DNA of 64,000 bases from Pseudomonas wayambapalatensis. Its GTDB lineage: Bacteria; Pseudomonadota; Gammaproteobacteria; Pseudomonadales; Pseudomonadaceae. This document shows positions 34,190 through 42,501 of the stretch, in pieces. The notes below the pieces were generated by a model. That model did no database searches. It worked only from the letters and a program-made list of their open reading frames with translations, and was not told the DNA's origin. The stretch is from assembly GCA_014268975.2 (NCBI GenBank), contig CP077096.1, forward strand, positions 1,634,501-1,698,500, in the 5' to 3' direction. The translations under genes and the position numbers were made by a program. Within the stretch, counting starts at the first letter, position 1, and each line of letters starts with the position of its first letter.

Positions 34190-34549
34190 ATGGGTATTCA
34201 GGTCATCAGTCGGGACGGTCAGCCCGAGTATGCGGTTGTTCCCTGGGCCCAGTACCAGGCGCTGCTAGCCGCAGCCGGACAGGCGCCAGCCAATGCCGAT
34301 GAACCTCAGGCTGCGGCCAGTGAGGCTCGCGGCGAAGTCGCGAAGCAAAGCGCCAGCTTGCCTGCCTTGGGTGAGCTGGCGCAGTTGCGTCAGGCCAAGG
34401 GCCTGGCCCCCGAGCAGTTGGCCCGCAGCGTTGGCATCAGCCCGTCGTACCTGGCCATGATCGAGTCGGGCGAACGTGTGCCCGATGCGGCGATCCAGCG
34501 CAGCCTGGCATGGCACCTGGGGATCGCCGGCTGGAGCGATCCATCATGA
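34190..34549 (+). CDS. XRE-type helix-turn-helix regulator
   Basis: The 119-residue product has two parts. Residues 1-30 (GIQVISRDGQPEYAVVPWAQ) resemble the N-terminal beta hairpin of Phd/YefM-like antitoxins. After an Ala-rich linker, residues about 60-112 form an XRE domain (LAQLRQAKGLAPEQLARSVG, ISPSYLAMIESGERVPD). It is probably a repressor acting on the palindrome in its own promoter. The stop overlaps the next gene's ATG (ATGA). The ribosome site is GGGGG 4 bases upstream. Confidence 0.8.
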   Translation: MGIQVISRDGQPEYAVVPWAQYQALLAAAGQAPANADEPQAAASEARGEVAKQSASLPALGELAQLRQAKGLAPEQLARSVGISPSYLAMIESGERVPDAAIQRSLAWHLGIAGWSDPS

Positions 34550-34923
34550 GTCAGGTCAGGATCAGTCGTCAGCAATGGCAACGCCTGCTGGACGAGCTCG
34601 ACCTGGCCCGCCGTCAACGCCACCTGCTCACCTACAGGGCGCTGCTCGAGCGCCTGGAGTTGCCCACCCCCGCCATGCAGACCCTGACCGCCGCCCTGGA
34701 ATACCTGGCGATGATCGATGCGCGTGCCGAGCAGCCGCTGCGCAGCTCGCTGGTGATCAGCCAGGGGGCCAGCCGCCTGCCACGTACCGGCTTCTTCGAA
34801 TGTGTCGAGCGCCTGGGGCGGTTTTCAGGGCCCGTCGATGGTATGGAGGCGGCTTCGTGGCATGCCTCCGAAGTGGTGCGGGTGTTCGAGTTCGCTTACC
34901 CCGAAGAAGTGACGGCAGGGTAG
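34546..34923 (+). CDS. Hypothetical protein coupled to the XRE regulator
   Basis: A 125-residue soluble, Arg/Leu-rich protein (MSQVRISRQQWQRLLDELDL...) with a predicted helical first half and a more mixed second half (GFFECVERLGRFSGPVDGME). The family is not recognised. The ATG overlaps the stop of the XRE gene by 4 bases, so the two are translationally coupled. It ends 3 bases before the stop of the convergent EAL-GGDEF gene. The arrangement recalls regulator/partner pairs, but no toxin motif is visible. Confidence 0.7.
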   Translation: MSQVRISRQQWQRLLDELDLARRQRHLLTYRALLERLELPTPAMQTLTAALEYLAMIDARAEQPLRSSLVISQGASRLPRTGFFECVERLGRFSGPVDGMEAASWHASEVVRVFEFAYPEEVTAG

Positions 34924-34926
34924 GGG

Positions 34927-36681
34927 CTACGACACCCCGGTATCGATCAGGCTCAGACTGGGCCCGGCGGTATCCTTGGCCTGGCGCTTTGCCTGCGAAG
35001 CAAGATCGGCCAACTGCGCCGCATCCAGGCTGGCGCAGCACTCCGGCCGCAGCAAAACCACGCCGATCGACAGCGACAGCAAGGGGAAGGTCTCCCGCTG
35101 CCCTTGGCGGTTGTGGGCGATGAAGCAACCGGCCTCCAGGTGCTCGCTGCGGTAGAAGCGTCGACATTCGCGTAGAAAATTGTCGATCAACGTGTGCAGA
35201 CGCTCGCGCCAATCGGCCGATCCCAACACCAGCATGAAATCATCACCGCCGATATGCCCGACGAAGTCTCGGCGCGGATCGACGCTGTCGTTCAGGCATT
35301 GGGCCAGGCACAGCAACACCTCGTCGCCACGGGCATAGCCATAGATATCGTTGAAGGGCTTGAAGCTGTCGATGTCGACGTAGCACACCGCCGCTGCACG
35401 CTGCTGCTCCAGCAGGCGGGTCAGGCACTGGCGGATCGGCACGTTGCCTGGCAGCAGGGTCAGTGGATTGGCGTAGCGGGCCTGCTGGATCTTCTGCTCG
35501 GTGATCAACTTGAGCACGTCGATCACGCGCCCCAGCCCCAGGTAGCGGCCTCCATGGGTGATGATGAAATCTTCCTCGATGCGCTGCCGTGCGCGGCTGG
35601 TGAGCAGGCGGCTGACCTGCTGCAGCGACTGGCTGCGCTCGACCACGAGAAAGTCCTCGTTCATCAGCCGGCTGATCGGCTTGCGGGCGAACAGGTCGGT
35701 GCCGAATGGCTTGAGCAGCGCGTCGGACAACGAATGCCGATGGACGATACCGCAAGCCTGGCCCTGGGCGTCGAGCACGGCCAGGGAATTGAGATTGGCC
35801 TGGCGGCGGAAGGCCTCCAGCACCTGCTGGGTTGGCGTATCCAGCGCAACCGCAGGCTGCTCGATCAGCAGTGCGGCGAGGTCGCCGCCTTCCTCGCTGA
35901 TCACCAGCGCGCAGCCTTGCGCAGGCGGCAGCAGATTCAGGCTGTCGCGTGGGGGAAACTCTTGCGGGCGACCGAGCAGGTAGCCTTGCAACAGGTCGAC
36001 GCCCATATCGGCCAGTACCGTCAGCTCCTCACCCAGTTCGATGCCCTCGGCAATCACCTGGGCCTTGGAGGCGCGGGCGATCTGCAGGATGGAGCCGACG
36101 AATTCGCGCTTGAGCGGGTCCTGATGGATGCTATCGATGAAGTGACGGTCGATCTTCACGTAGTCCGGACGCAGCTCCGACCACAGGCGCAAGCTCGAGT
36201 AACCTGCCCCCAGGTCGTCCAGCGCAATGGAAAACCCCATGTCCCGGTAGTGGTGCAGGGCGTTGGACAGCAACTGGAAGTCGTCGGTGGGGGTTTGTTC
36301 GGTCAACTCGATCACCACACGGCTGGGTTGCAGACCAACCTGCTCGAGCATCTTCAGGGTACGCCCGGAAGGGTAGTGGGGTTCCAGCAGCGACTCGGGT
36401 GAGACATTGAGGAACAGCTTGCCTTCGAGCCCCAGCTCGCTGAAGCGCCGGCATGCGTTCTCCCGGCACAGCACTTCAAGCTCGCTCAGGCGCCCTGCCT
36501 GGCGGGCGATGGCGAACAGGTTCAGGGGCGAGTGCAGAGGGCTGTTGGACGGCCCACGGCTGAGCGCCTCATAGCCGAGGATGCGCCGCTCGGAAAGGCA
36601 GATGATCGGTTGGAACAGGCTGTGAATGCTGCGTTGAGCCAGGATGGCGCTCAAGGCACTGAGCTGTTCGGTGACGGTCAT
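34927..36681 (-). CDS. Cyclic-di-GMP phosphodiesterase, EAL-CBS-GGDEF
   Basis: A 584-residue cytoplasmic protein with an N-terminal EAL domain, a central CBS pair (about 275-400) and a C-terminal GGDEF domain. EAL catalytic motifs look intact: YEALSRG, NVSPESLLE, ELTEQ, DDLGAGYSSL, VKIDRHF and IAEGIE. The GGDEF signature is GGDDF, and the position of the RxxD inhibitory site reads PRRD, so cyclase activity or product inhibition is doubtful. It probably degrades c-di-GMP, with GGDEF and CBS domains as nucleotide sensors. It is transcribed alone from between the XRE pair and prc. Confidence 0.88.
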   Translation of the reverse strand: MTVTEQLSALSAILAQRSIHSLFQPIICLSERRILGYEALSRGPSNSPLHSPLNLFAIARQAGRLSELEVLCRENACRRFSELGLEGKLFLNVSPESLLEPHYPSGRTLKMLEQVGLQPSRVVIELTEQTPTDDFQLLSNALHHYRDMGFSIALDDLGAGYSSLRLWSELRPDYVKIDRHFIDSIHQDPLKREFVGSILQIARASKAQVIAEGIELGEELTVLADMGVDLLQGYLLGRPQEFPPRDSLNLLPPAQGCALVISEEGGDLAALLIEQPAVALDTPTQQVLEAFRRQANLNSLAVLDAQGQACGIVHRHSLSDALLKPFGTDLFARKPISRLMNEDFLVVERSQSLQQVSRLLTSRARQRIEEDFIITHGGRYLGLGRVIDVLKLITEQKIQQARYANPLTLLPGNVPIRQCLTRLLEQQRAAAVCYVDIDSFKPFNDIYGYARGDEVLLCLAQCLNDSVDPRRDFVGHIGGDDFMLVLGSADWRERLHTLIDNFLRECRRFYRSEHLEAGCFIAHNRQGQRETFPLLSLSIGVVLLRPECCASLDAAQLADLASQAKRQAKDTAGPSLSLIDTGVS

Positions 36682-36700
36682 GGACTGTTTCCTGAAAATG

Positions 36701-36728
36701 AAAAGGCCGGACGTTTTGGCGTCCGGCC
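36701..36728 (-). terminator. Terminator after prc
   Basis: GGCCGGACG pairs with CGTCCGGCC around a 6-base loop (36705-36728). Read on the minus strand it is followed by TTTTCATTTT. It lies about 75 bases after the prc stop and before the EAL-GGDEF start. Confidence 0.85.
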
Positions 36729-36801
36729 CTTCTATTTCACGACAGTGCGATGACTGTTTGATGACAGGTCACATTAATCTGCCATCATCTGATCGAGTCG
36801 C

Positions 36802-38883
36802 TTATTTCTTCGCCACCTGCGAGCTCAGGCGCAGGTAGTCGAGCAGGATACGACCGGTTTCGGCCAGGTAGGCATCATCTTCTGGCTTGGCGTCGTCCTT
36901 CTCCTCGGGCAGGGCGTCTTCGTCGACCTTCTTCAGTTCCTTGAGCGGCTCTTCGCCCTTGGCCTTGCGTCGGGTGTTCTCCAGCGCCAGTTGCTTGGCC
37001 TCGATCTCGTCGTGACGGGTGCGACGGTCTTGCTCGTTGAGGCTGACGGTCTTCTCGTTCATCAGTTTCTGCGTCAGCGCCAGGCGGTCGCGGATGTAGG
37101 TGAACTCGGCGTCCTTGACGCTGCGCGCCTCATGTTGCGCCTTGAGCTGGGCCAGGAATGGCTTGAACGGATCAGCTGCCGGTTTGACCACCGGGCGGAT
37201 GGTGTCCCAGGGCATGGCTTCGGGCAGGGCGCTTTCGCCGATTTCCTTGGTGTCGATGATCGACGGGTAGTCGATGTCCGGCAGTACGCCCTGGTGCTGG
37301 GTGCTCTGGCCGGAAACACGGTAGAACTTGGCCAGAGTGAGCTTCAGCTCGCCATGGTTCAGTGGCTGGATGGTCTGCACGGTGCCTTTGCCGAAGGTCT
37401 GGCCACCGATGATCAGTGCGCGATGGTAGTCCTGCATGGCGCCGGCGAAGATCTCCGAGGCCGAGGCCGAGAGGCGGTTGACCAGCAGTGCCAGTGGGCC
37501 CTTGTAGAAGGCGCCTGGGTTCTCGTCCTCGAGTACGTCGACGCGGCCGTCGCTGTTGCGCACCAATACCGTCGGGCCTTTCTCGATGAACAGGCTGGTC
37601 AGTTCGGTGGCTTCCTGCAGCGAGCCGCCGCCGTTGTTGCGCAGGTCGATGACCACGCCGTCGACTTTTTCCTTCTGCAGTTCGGTGAGCAGTTTCTTCA
37701 CGTCGCGCGTGGTGCTCTTGTAGTCCGGATCGCCAGCGCGGTAGGCCTTGAAGTCGAGGTAGAAGGCCGGGATCTCGATGATGCCGAGCTTGTAGTCACG
37801 ACCGTCCTGCTTGAGCTTGAGCACCGACTTCTTCGCCGCCTGCTCCTCGAGCTTGACCGCCTCGCGGGTGATCGAAACGATCTTGGTGGTCTGGTCGTTC
37901 GGCGCATTGCTCGCCGGGATGATCTCCAGGCGTACCACCGAGCCTTTGGGGCCACGGATCAGCTTGACCACTTCGTCCAGGCGCCAGCCGACCACGTCGA
38001 CCATTTCCTTGTTGCCCTGGGCGACACCGATGATCTTGTCGGCAGGGGCGACCTGCTTGGTCTTGGCGGCAGGGCCGGCCGGTACCAGGCGTACGATCTT
38101 GACCTGGTCGTTATCGCTCTGCAGAACCGCGCCGATGCCTTCGAGCGACAGGCTCATGTTGATGTCGAAGTTTTCGGCGTTGTCTGGCGACAGGTAGTTG
38201 GTGTGCGGATCGTAGGACTGGGCGAAGGTGTTGATGTAGGCCTGGAAGATGTCTTCGGCACGGGTCTGGTCCAGGCGCGCCAGTTGATTCTTGTAGCGCT
38301 TGGTGAGAGTTTCCTGGATCTGCTTGGGATCCTTGCCGGCCAGCTTCTGGCGCAGCACTTCGTCCTTGACGCGCTTGCGCCACAGGTCGTCGAGCTCGGC
38401 CTCGTTCTTCAGCCACGGAGCGTCCTTGCGGTCGACCAGCAGGTCTTCCTTGACGGTGAAGTCGATCTTGTCGACACCCTTGTTCAGTTCGGCCAGGGCG
38501 AAGTCCAGACGCGATTTAACACGGTCCAGGTAGCGCTTGTAGATGGTGAAGCCGGGATCGAGGTTGCCGCTCTTGAGGAAGTCGTCGAACTGCGTCTTCC
38601 ACTTGTCGAATTCGGCGATATCACTGGCCATGAAATAGCTGCGCGACGGGTCGAGCAGCTTGATGTAGCTGTCATAGATGATGACCGAGCGGGCATCGTC
38701 AAGCGGCGGCTTGCTGTAGTGATGGCGCTTGAGCAGCTCCACCACGTTGAGGCTGGCGACGATCTCGTCGCGGTCCGGCTGCAGGCTGTCCCATTTGTTG
38801 GCGGCGGCCGCATTGCCACCGAGCGTGAGGCTGCCGAGGCCGACCATGAGGGCGAGGGCGGTGCTGGGAAGGAAATGCTTCAT
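36802..38883 (-). CDS. prc: Tail-specific (carboxy-terminal processing) protease
   Basis: The 693-residue periplasmic protease starts MKHFLPSTALALMVGLGSL, a signal peptide cleaved near NAAAA. An N-terminal helical region, a PDZ domain (about 230-320) and the catalytic core follow. The Ser/Lys dyad is in SASASEIF (about 464) and TFGKGTVQ (about 490), 25 residues apart as in E. coli Prc. It trims or degrades envelope proteins with non-polar C-termini. An upstream in-frame ATG (38916) adds 11 residues without a ribosome site; the shorter start gives a normal signal peptide. Confidence 0.95.
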   Translation of the reverse strand: MKHFLPSTALALMVGLGSLTLGGNAAAANKWDSLQPDRDEIVASLNVVELLKRHHYSKPPLDDARSVIIYDSYIKLLDPSRSYFMASDIAEFDKWKTQFDDFLKSGNLDPGFTIYKRYLDRVKSRLDFALAELNKGVDKIDFTVKEDLLVDRKDAPWLKNEAELDDLWRKRVKDEVLRQKLAGKDPKQIQETLTKRYKNQLARLDQTRAEDIFQAYINTFAQSYDPHTNYLSPDNAENFDINMSLSLEGIGAVLQSDNDQVKIVRLVPAGPAAKTKQVAPADKIIGVAQGNKEMVDVVGWRLDEVVKLIRGPKGSVVRLEIIPASNAPNDQTTKIVSITREAVKLEEQAAKKSVLKLKQDGRDYKLGIIEIPAFYLDFKAYRAGDPDYKSTTRDVKKLLTELQKEKVDGVVIDLRNNGGGSLQEATELTSLFIEKGPTVLVRNSDGRVDVLEDENPGAFYKGPLALLVNRLSASASEIFAGAMQDYHRALIIGGQTFGKGTVQTIQPLNHGELKLTLAKFYRVSGQSTQHQGVLPDIDYPSIIDTKEIGESALPEAMPWDTIRPVVKPAADPFKPFLAQLKAQHEARSVKDAEFTYIRDRLALTQKLMNEKTVSLNEQDRRTRHDEIEAKQLALENTRRKAKGEEPLKELKKVDEDALPEEKDDAKPEDDAYLAETGRILLDYLRLSSQVAKK

Positions 38884-38967
38884 GCTGATTCGACGTGGGG
38901 GCAATTGATCACGCATAGTAGGCCGTCTTTTCTGTACGCCGGTTCCATGAAACCGGCTGAATACTGC

Positions 38968-38995
38968 AAAAAACCCGGGACATGGTGATCCCGGG
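38968..38995 (-). terminator. Terminator-like hairpin upstream of prc
   Basis: On the minus strand CCCGGGA/TCCCGGG forms a 7-bp stem with an 8-base loop followed by six T (complement of 38973-38968). It lies about 85 bases before the prc start codon, after no minus-strand gene. It could be a leader attenuator for prc or a block to antisense transcription from the divergent quinone oxidoreductase. Confidence 0.6.
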
Positions 38996-39024
38996 CTCAG
39001 TCATGACTCAACTATGGAGGCACT

Positions 39025-39987
39025 GTGAAGGCATTGCAAGGCGTTGACGGACATGTAGCCTGGGTCGAAGCCGAACGTCCGGTGTGCGACGCGGGGCAGG
39101 TACGCATTCGAGTGGCTGCGGCCGGGTTGAACCGCGCCGACCTGTTGCAGATGAAGGGTTTGTACCCACCGCCACCCGGCGCCAGCCCTTATATGGGGCT
39201 GGAGTGCGCCGGGGTGATCGAGGAGGTGGGTGCGGGGGCAGATTGGCGTGTGGGCGATCGGGTCTGCGCGCTGTTGGCCAGTGGTGCCATGGCCGAGGAA
39301 GTGGTCGTGGATGCCCGCCATGTGCTGCCGGTGCCCGAGGGCCTGAGCCTGCACGAGGCAGCCGCGCTGCCCGAGGTGTACGCCACGGCCTGGCTGAATA
39401 TCTTCCAGCTCGGGGCGGCCAAGGCGGGTGAGAAGGTGCTGGTGCACGCCGGTGCCAGTGGTGTGGGCTCTGCGGCCATCCAGTTGGGCAAGGCGTTTGG
39501 TTGCCCGGTATGGGTCAGCGTCGGTTCCCAGGAGCGCCTGGACTACTGCAAGGCACTGGGTGCCGCAGGAGGTGTGGTGCGTAACGAGAACCTCGACGCG
39601 CTCAAGGGGTTCGGGCCGTTCGATGTGATCCTCGACCCGGTAGGTGCGAGCTATGGCCCGCTCAACCTGGAGCTGCTGGCCCGCGACGGCCGCTGGGTGA
39701 TCATCGGCCTGATGAGCGGGCGCAAGTTCGAAATGGACCTGGCGCTGGTGCTGGGCAAACGCCTGGAGATCACCGGTTCCACCCTGCGCAACCGTGACGA
39801 TGGCTTCAAGGCCGAGTTGCTGCGCGACTTGCAGCAGCAGGTGTGGCCGCTGTTCGCCGAAGGGCGGTTGTCGCCACAGTTGGTCGATACCTATCCGGTC
39901 GAGTTCGCCCAGGCGGCGTATGCCGAGCTTGAGAGCAACCAGGTGTCCGGCAAGCTGGTGATGGTGATCGACGCTGGCTTGACCTAA
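39025..39987 (+). CDS. NAD(P)H-quinone oxidoreductase, zinc-independent MDR family
   Basis: A 320-residue medium-chain reductase related to Qor and PIG3. The N-terminal catalytic domain has GLNRADLLQMKGLYPPPPGA and PYMGLECAGVIEEVG. The NADPH motif is HAGASGVGSAAIQLGKAFG (about 141-159). The zinc-ligand pattern of alcohol dehydrogenases is absent. It likely reduces quinones or enones with NADPH in the cytoplasm. The start is GTG with GGAGG 4 bases upstream. It is divergent from prc. Confidence 0.88.
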   Translation: MKALQGVDGHVAWVEAERPVCDAGQVRIRVAAAGLNRADLLQMKGLYPPPPGASPYMGLECAGVIEEVGAGADWRVGDRVCALLASGAMAEEVVVDARHVLPVPEGLSLHEAAALPEVYATAWLNIFQLGAAKAGEKVLVHAGASGVGSAAIQLGKAFGCPVWVSVGSQERLDYCKALGAAGGVVRNENLDALKGFGPFDVILDPVGASYGPLNLELLARDGRWVIIGLMSGRKFEMDLALVLGKRLEITGSTLRNRDDGFKAELLRDLQQQVWPLFAEGRLSPQLVDTYPVEFAQAAYAELESNQVSGKLVMVIDAGLT

Positions 39988-39997
39988 GCGGCCCCGG

Positions 39998-40034
39998 CCT
40001 CTTCGCGGGCAAGTCGGGGCGCGAAGAGGCGGGC
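39998..40034. repeat. REP-like hairpin between convergent genes
   Basis: CCTCTTCGCG (after 39999) pairs with CGCGAAGAGG (before 40032). It probably ends transcription of the quinone oxidoreductase and the convergent ABC operon; no T-tract follows. Confidence 0.6.
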
Positions 40035-40050
40035 ACAGCGGCGATGGAAC

Positions 40051-40704
40051 TCAGGACCAGCTCAATACAGGCCAGCCATTGGTCTGGGCATGTTCACGCA
40101 GCACCGGGTCCGGATTAACGGCAAACGGATGGTCCACTTTCAGTAACAGCGGCAGATCGTTCCGTGAGTCGGAATAGAAGCTCGCGCCCTCGAGGTTTTC
40201 CTGTTCCTGGTCCAGCCACTCCAGCAAGCGGGTGATCTTGCCCTCGCGGTAGGTCAGTACGCCGTGGGTCTTGCCGGTGTACACACCGTTGACCGCCTCC
40301 AGTTCGATGGCCAGGTACTCGTCGACCCCCAGGCGTGCAGCGATCGGCCCGACAAGGTGCGTGCCGGAGGCGGAAATGATAAGGATGCGGTCGCCCTTCT
40401 TGCGGTGTTCGGCGATGCATCGGCAGGCATCGCCATAGATGATCGGCTCGATCACATCCTCCACCCAGGGCTCGACCAGGTGTTCGACTTCCTCCAGCGT
40501 GCGCCCGGCGATGGGCTCCAGGCTGAAGGCCATGTAGTCCTCCATCTGCAGGTGGCCCTTGCCGTATGCATCCATCAGTTCCTGGTCGCGACGCAGGAAT
40601 TCCTTGCCGTCCACCCAGCCCAGCCGGGCCATCTGTTCGCTCCACAGCGACGCGCAGTCACCGTGGATCAGGGTTTCGTCCAGATCGAAAATCGCCAGTG
40701 CCAT
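40051..40704 (-). CDS. HAD-IB phosphatase (SerB-like), last gene of the ABC operon
   Basis: The 217-residue enzyme shows HAD motif I DLDETLIHGD (7-16), motif II SASGTH (about 110), and motif III/IV SDSRNDLPLL (about 178). The cap region is small, of the helical HAD-IB type seen in phosphoserine phosphatase-like enzymes. It is a cytoplasmic phosphate monoester hydrolase. Thirteen bases separate it from the ABC ATPase gene, so it is in the same operon as a second phosphatase-type enzyme and an importer. The substrate is probably an organophosphorus compound or its breakdown product (inference). Confidence 0.85.
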   Translation of the reverse strand: MALAIFDLDETLIHGDCASLWSEQMARLGWVDGKEFLRRDQELMDAYGKGHLQMEDYMAFSLEPIAGRTLEEVEHLVEPWVEDVIEPIIYGDACRCIAEHRKKGDRILIISASGTHLVGPIAARLGVDEYLAIELEAVNGVYTGKTHGVLTYREGKITRLLEWLDQEQENLEGASFYSDSRNDLPLLLKVDHPFAVNPDPVLREHAQTNGWPVLSWS

Positions 40705-40717
40705 TGCTTGAATCTCC

Positions 40718-41707
40718 TTAAGCCACTTCCCGTAGCGCGGTGGGATCGATCGACAGCGACACCCGCTGTCCGTCGGCGTACAGATCGGCAGACGAGCGAT
40801 TGAGCACGTCCACCACCACCTCCACGCCGCGCGCCTCGACCCGGTAGCGGATCACGTTGCCGAGCAGGCTGTGACTGCGGATCTGGCCGTCCAGTTCACC
40901 GTCCAGGCCCAGGCTGATGGACTCGGGACGGATCGCCAGGCGTGCGCTGACCGGGCGCTGCAGCAGGCGGCTGGCGCTGTCGGCGTCGAGCAGGTTGTAG
41001 TTGCCGATGAAACCGGCGGCGAACAGGTCGACAGGTGCGGTGTAGAGGGTTTCGGCGTCGCCGCTCTGGACGATGCGCCCCTGGTTCATCAGGACGATGC
41101 GGTCCGACATGGTCAGCGCCTCTTCCTGGTCGTGGGTGACGAAGATGGTGGTCAGCCCCAGCTCGCGCTGGATCGCACGGATCTGCTCGCGCAGGTGTTT
41201 GCGAATACGCGCATCCAGCGCCGACAGCGGCTCGTCGAGCAGCAGCAGGCGCGGGCGGGTGACCAGCGAACGGGCCAGCGCCACGCGTTGGCACTGTCCG
41301 CCCGACAACTGGTGCGGGTAGCGTCCGGCAAAACTGCCCAGCTCCACCATCTCCAGGGCCTCGCGCACACGCGCCTGGCTCTCGTCGGCCTTGACCTTCT
41401 GCATGCGCAGGCCAAAGGCGACGTTTTGTTCAACCGTCATGTTGGGGAACAGCGCATAGCTTTGGAACACCATGCCGATCCCGCGCTTCTGCGGGCTGAG
41501 TGGCACGATGTCCTGGCCGTCGAGCAGGATGTGGCCACTGTCTACGGGGGTCAGCCCTGCGATGCAGCGCAGCAGGGTGGACTTGCCGCACCCCGAGGGG
41601 CCGAGCAGGGTGACGAACTCGCCGCGTTCGATGTTGCAATCGATGTTTTCGAAGACCGGGCTGCCGGCGTAGCTCTTTTGCAGTTTCTGGACACTGACGA
41701 AGCTCAT
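40718..41707 (-). CDS. ABC transporter ATP-binding protein (PotA/FbpC/PhnT-like)
   Basis: The 329-residue ATPase has Walker A GPSGCGKST (about 36-44), signature LSGGQCQRVALARSL (the usual Q after LSGGQ is C), Walker B LLLLDEPLSALD and the switch His in FVTHDQEEA. A C-terminal TOBE-type domain begins near 235. It energises import with the two permeases upstream. The start overlaps the permease stop (TGATG). This family serves polyamines, iron, sulfate or 2-aminoethylphosphonate; the operon context favours an organophosphorus solute. Confidence 0.9.
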   Translation of the reverse strand: MSFVSVQKLQKSYAGSPVFENIDCNIERGEFVTLLGPSGCGKSTLLRCIAGLTPVDSGHILLDGQDIVPLSPQKRGIGMVFQSYALFPNMTVEQNVAFGLRMQKVKADESQARVREALEMVELGSFAGRYPHQLSGGQCQRVALARSLVTRPRLLLLDEPLSALDARIRKHLREQIRAIQRELGLTTIFVTHDQEEALTMSDRIVLMNQGRIVQSGDAETLYTAPVDLFAAGFIGNYNLLDADSASRLLQRPVSARLAIRPESISLGLDGELDGQIRSHSLLGNVIRYRVEARGVEVVVDVLNRSSADLYADGQRVSLSIDPTALREVA

Positions 41708-42501
41708 CAGGATTTATCCTTGTTCAGGCGGTTGGCGACCCAGGTCAGTACCAGCACGAAGGCGAAATAGGAGATCACCAGTGCGCTGTTGAAGTGGCCG
41801 CTGCTGTTGCGCATGTTGTTCAGGTAGACCTGCAGGGTTTCGTAACGGGTGCCGACCAGCAGGTTGGCGAACACGAATTCGCCGAACAGGAAGGAAAACG
41901 ACAGCAGCAACGCCACCATCAGGCCCTTGCGCAGATTGGGCAGCACCACCAGAAGGGCGGCTTGCCAGGTGCTGGCGCCGAGTAGTTGCGCGGCGTCCAT
42001 CAGGTCGCGCAGGTTGATCGCCTGCAGGTTGTTGGTGATCGCCCGGTACATGAAGGGCAGGGCGATGGTGAAATAGCAGCCGATCAGGATCCACGGCGTC
42101 CCGACCATGGCCATCGGCCCGCTGCCGTACAACTGCAGCAGCCCCACCGAAGACACCACCGGCGGCACCGCGAAGGGCAGCAGGATGAGGATGTTCATCA
42201 GCGCGTCGAGCTTGGGGAAGTGGTAATGCACCACGAACAGCAGCGGCAGGATCAGCACCACCGAGAGTACCAAAGCTCCCACGCAGACGATCAGCGACTG
42301 GCCGAAGGCGGCGAGAAATCGCGGCTCGCTCCACAGTTGCACGTACCACTTGAGGGTCAGGCCGCTGGGCAGCAGGCTCGCCGACCAACTGGTAGCCAAT
42401 GAGTAGAGCAGGGTGCCGACCAGGGGCAACAGCAGGATCAGGAACAGCAGGTACACCACGGCGCGGTGATACCAGCCGCCCTTGTGTGATTCAGCGCGCA
42501 T
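41707..42501 (-). CDS. ABC transporter inner-membrane permease
   Basis: A 264-residue permease with about six membrane helices and the coupling (EAA) loop DLMDAAQLLGASTWQAALLV (about 166-185), which contacts the ATPase. It belongs to the PotC/PhnV-like group. It overlaps the second permease by 11 bases upstream and the ATPase by 1 base downstream, so the four transport genes form one tightly coupled operon. Confidence 0.9.
   Translation of the reverse strand: MRAESHKGGWYHRAVVYLLFLILLLPLVGTLLYSLATSWSASLLPSGLTLKWYVQLWSEPRFLAAFGQSLIVCVGALVLSVVLILPLLFVVHYHFPKLDALMNILILLPFAVPPVVSSVGLLQLYGSGPMAMVGTPWILIGCYFTIALPFMYRAITNNLQAINLRDLMDAAQLLGASTWQAALLVVLPNLRKGLMVALLLSFSFLFGEFVFANLLVGTRYETLQVYLNNMRNSSGHFNSALVISYFAFVLVLTWVANRLNKDKS

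Noticed and set aside
36991..38988. 665-codon open frame antisense to prc
   Set aside because: It covers prc almost exactly and encodes a Val/Leu/Asp-rich shadow product; prc has full catalytic motifs on the other strand.
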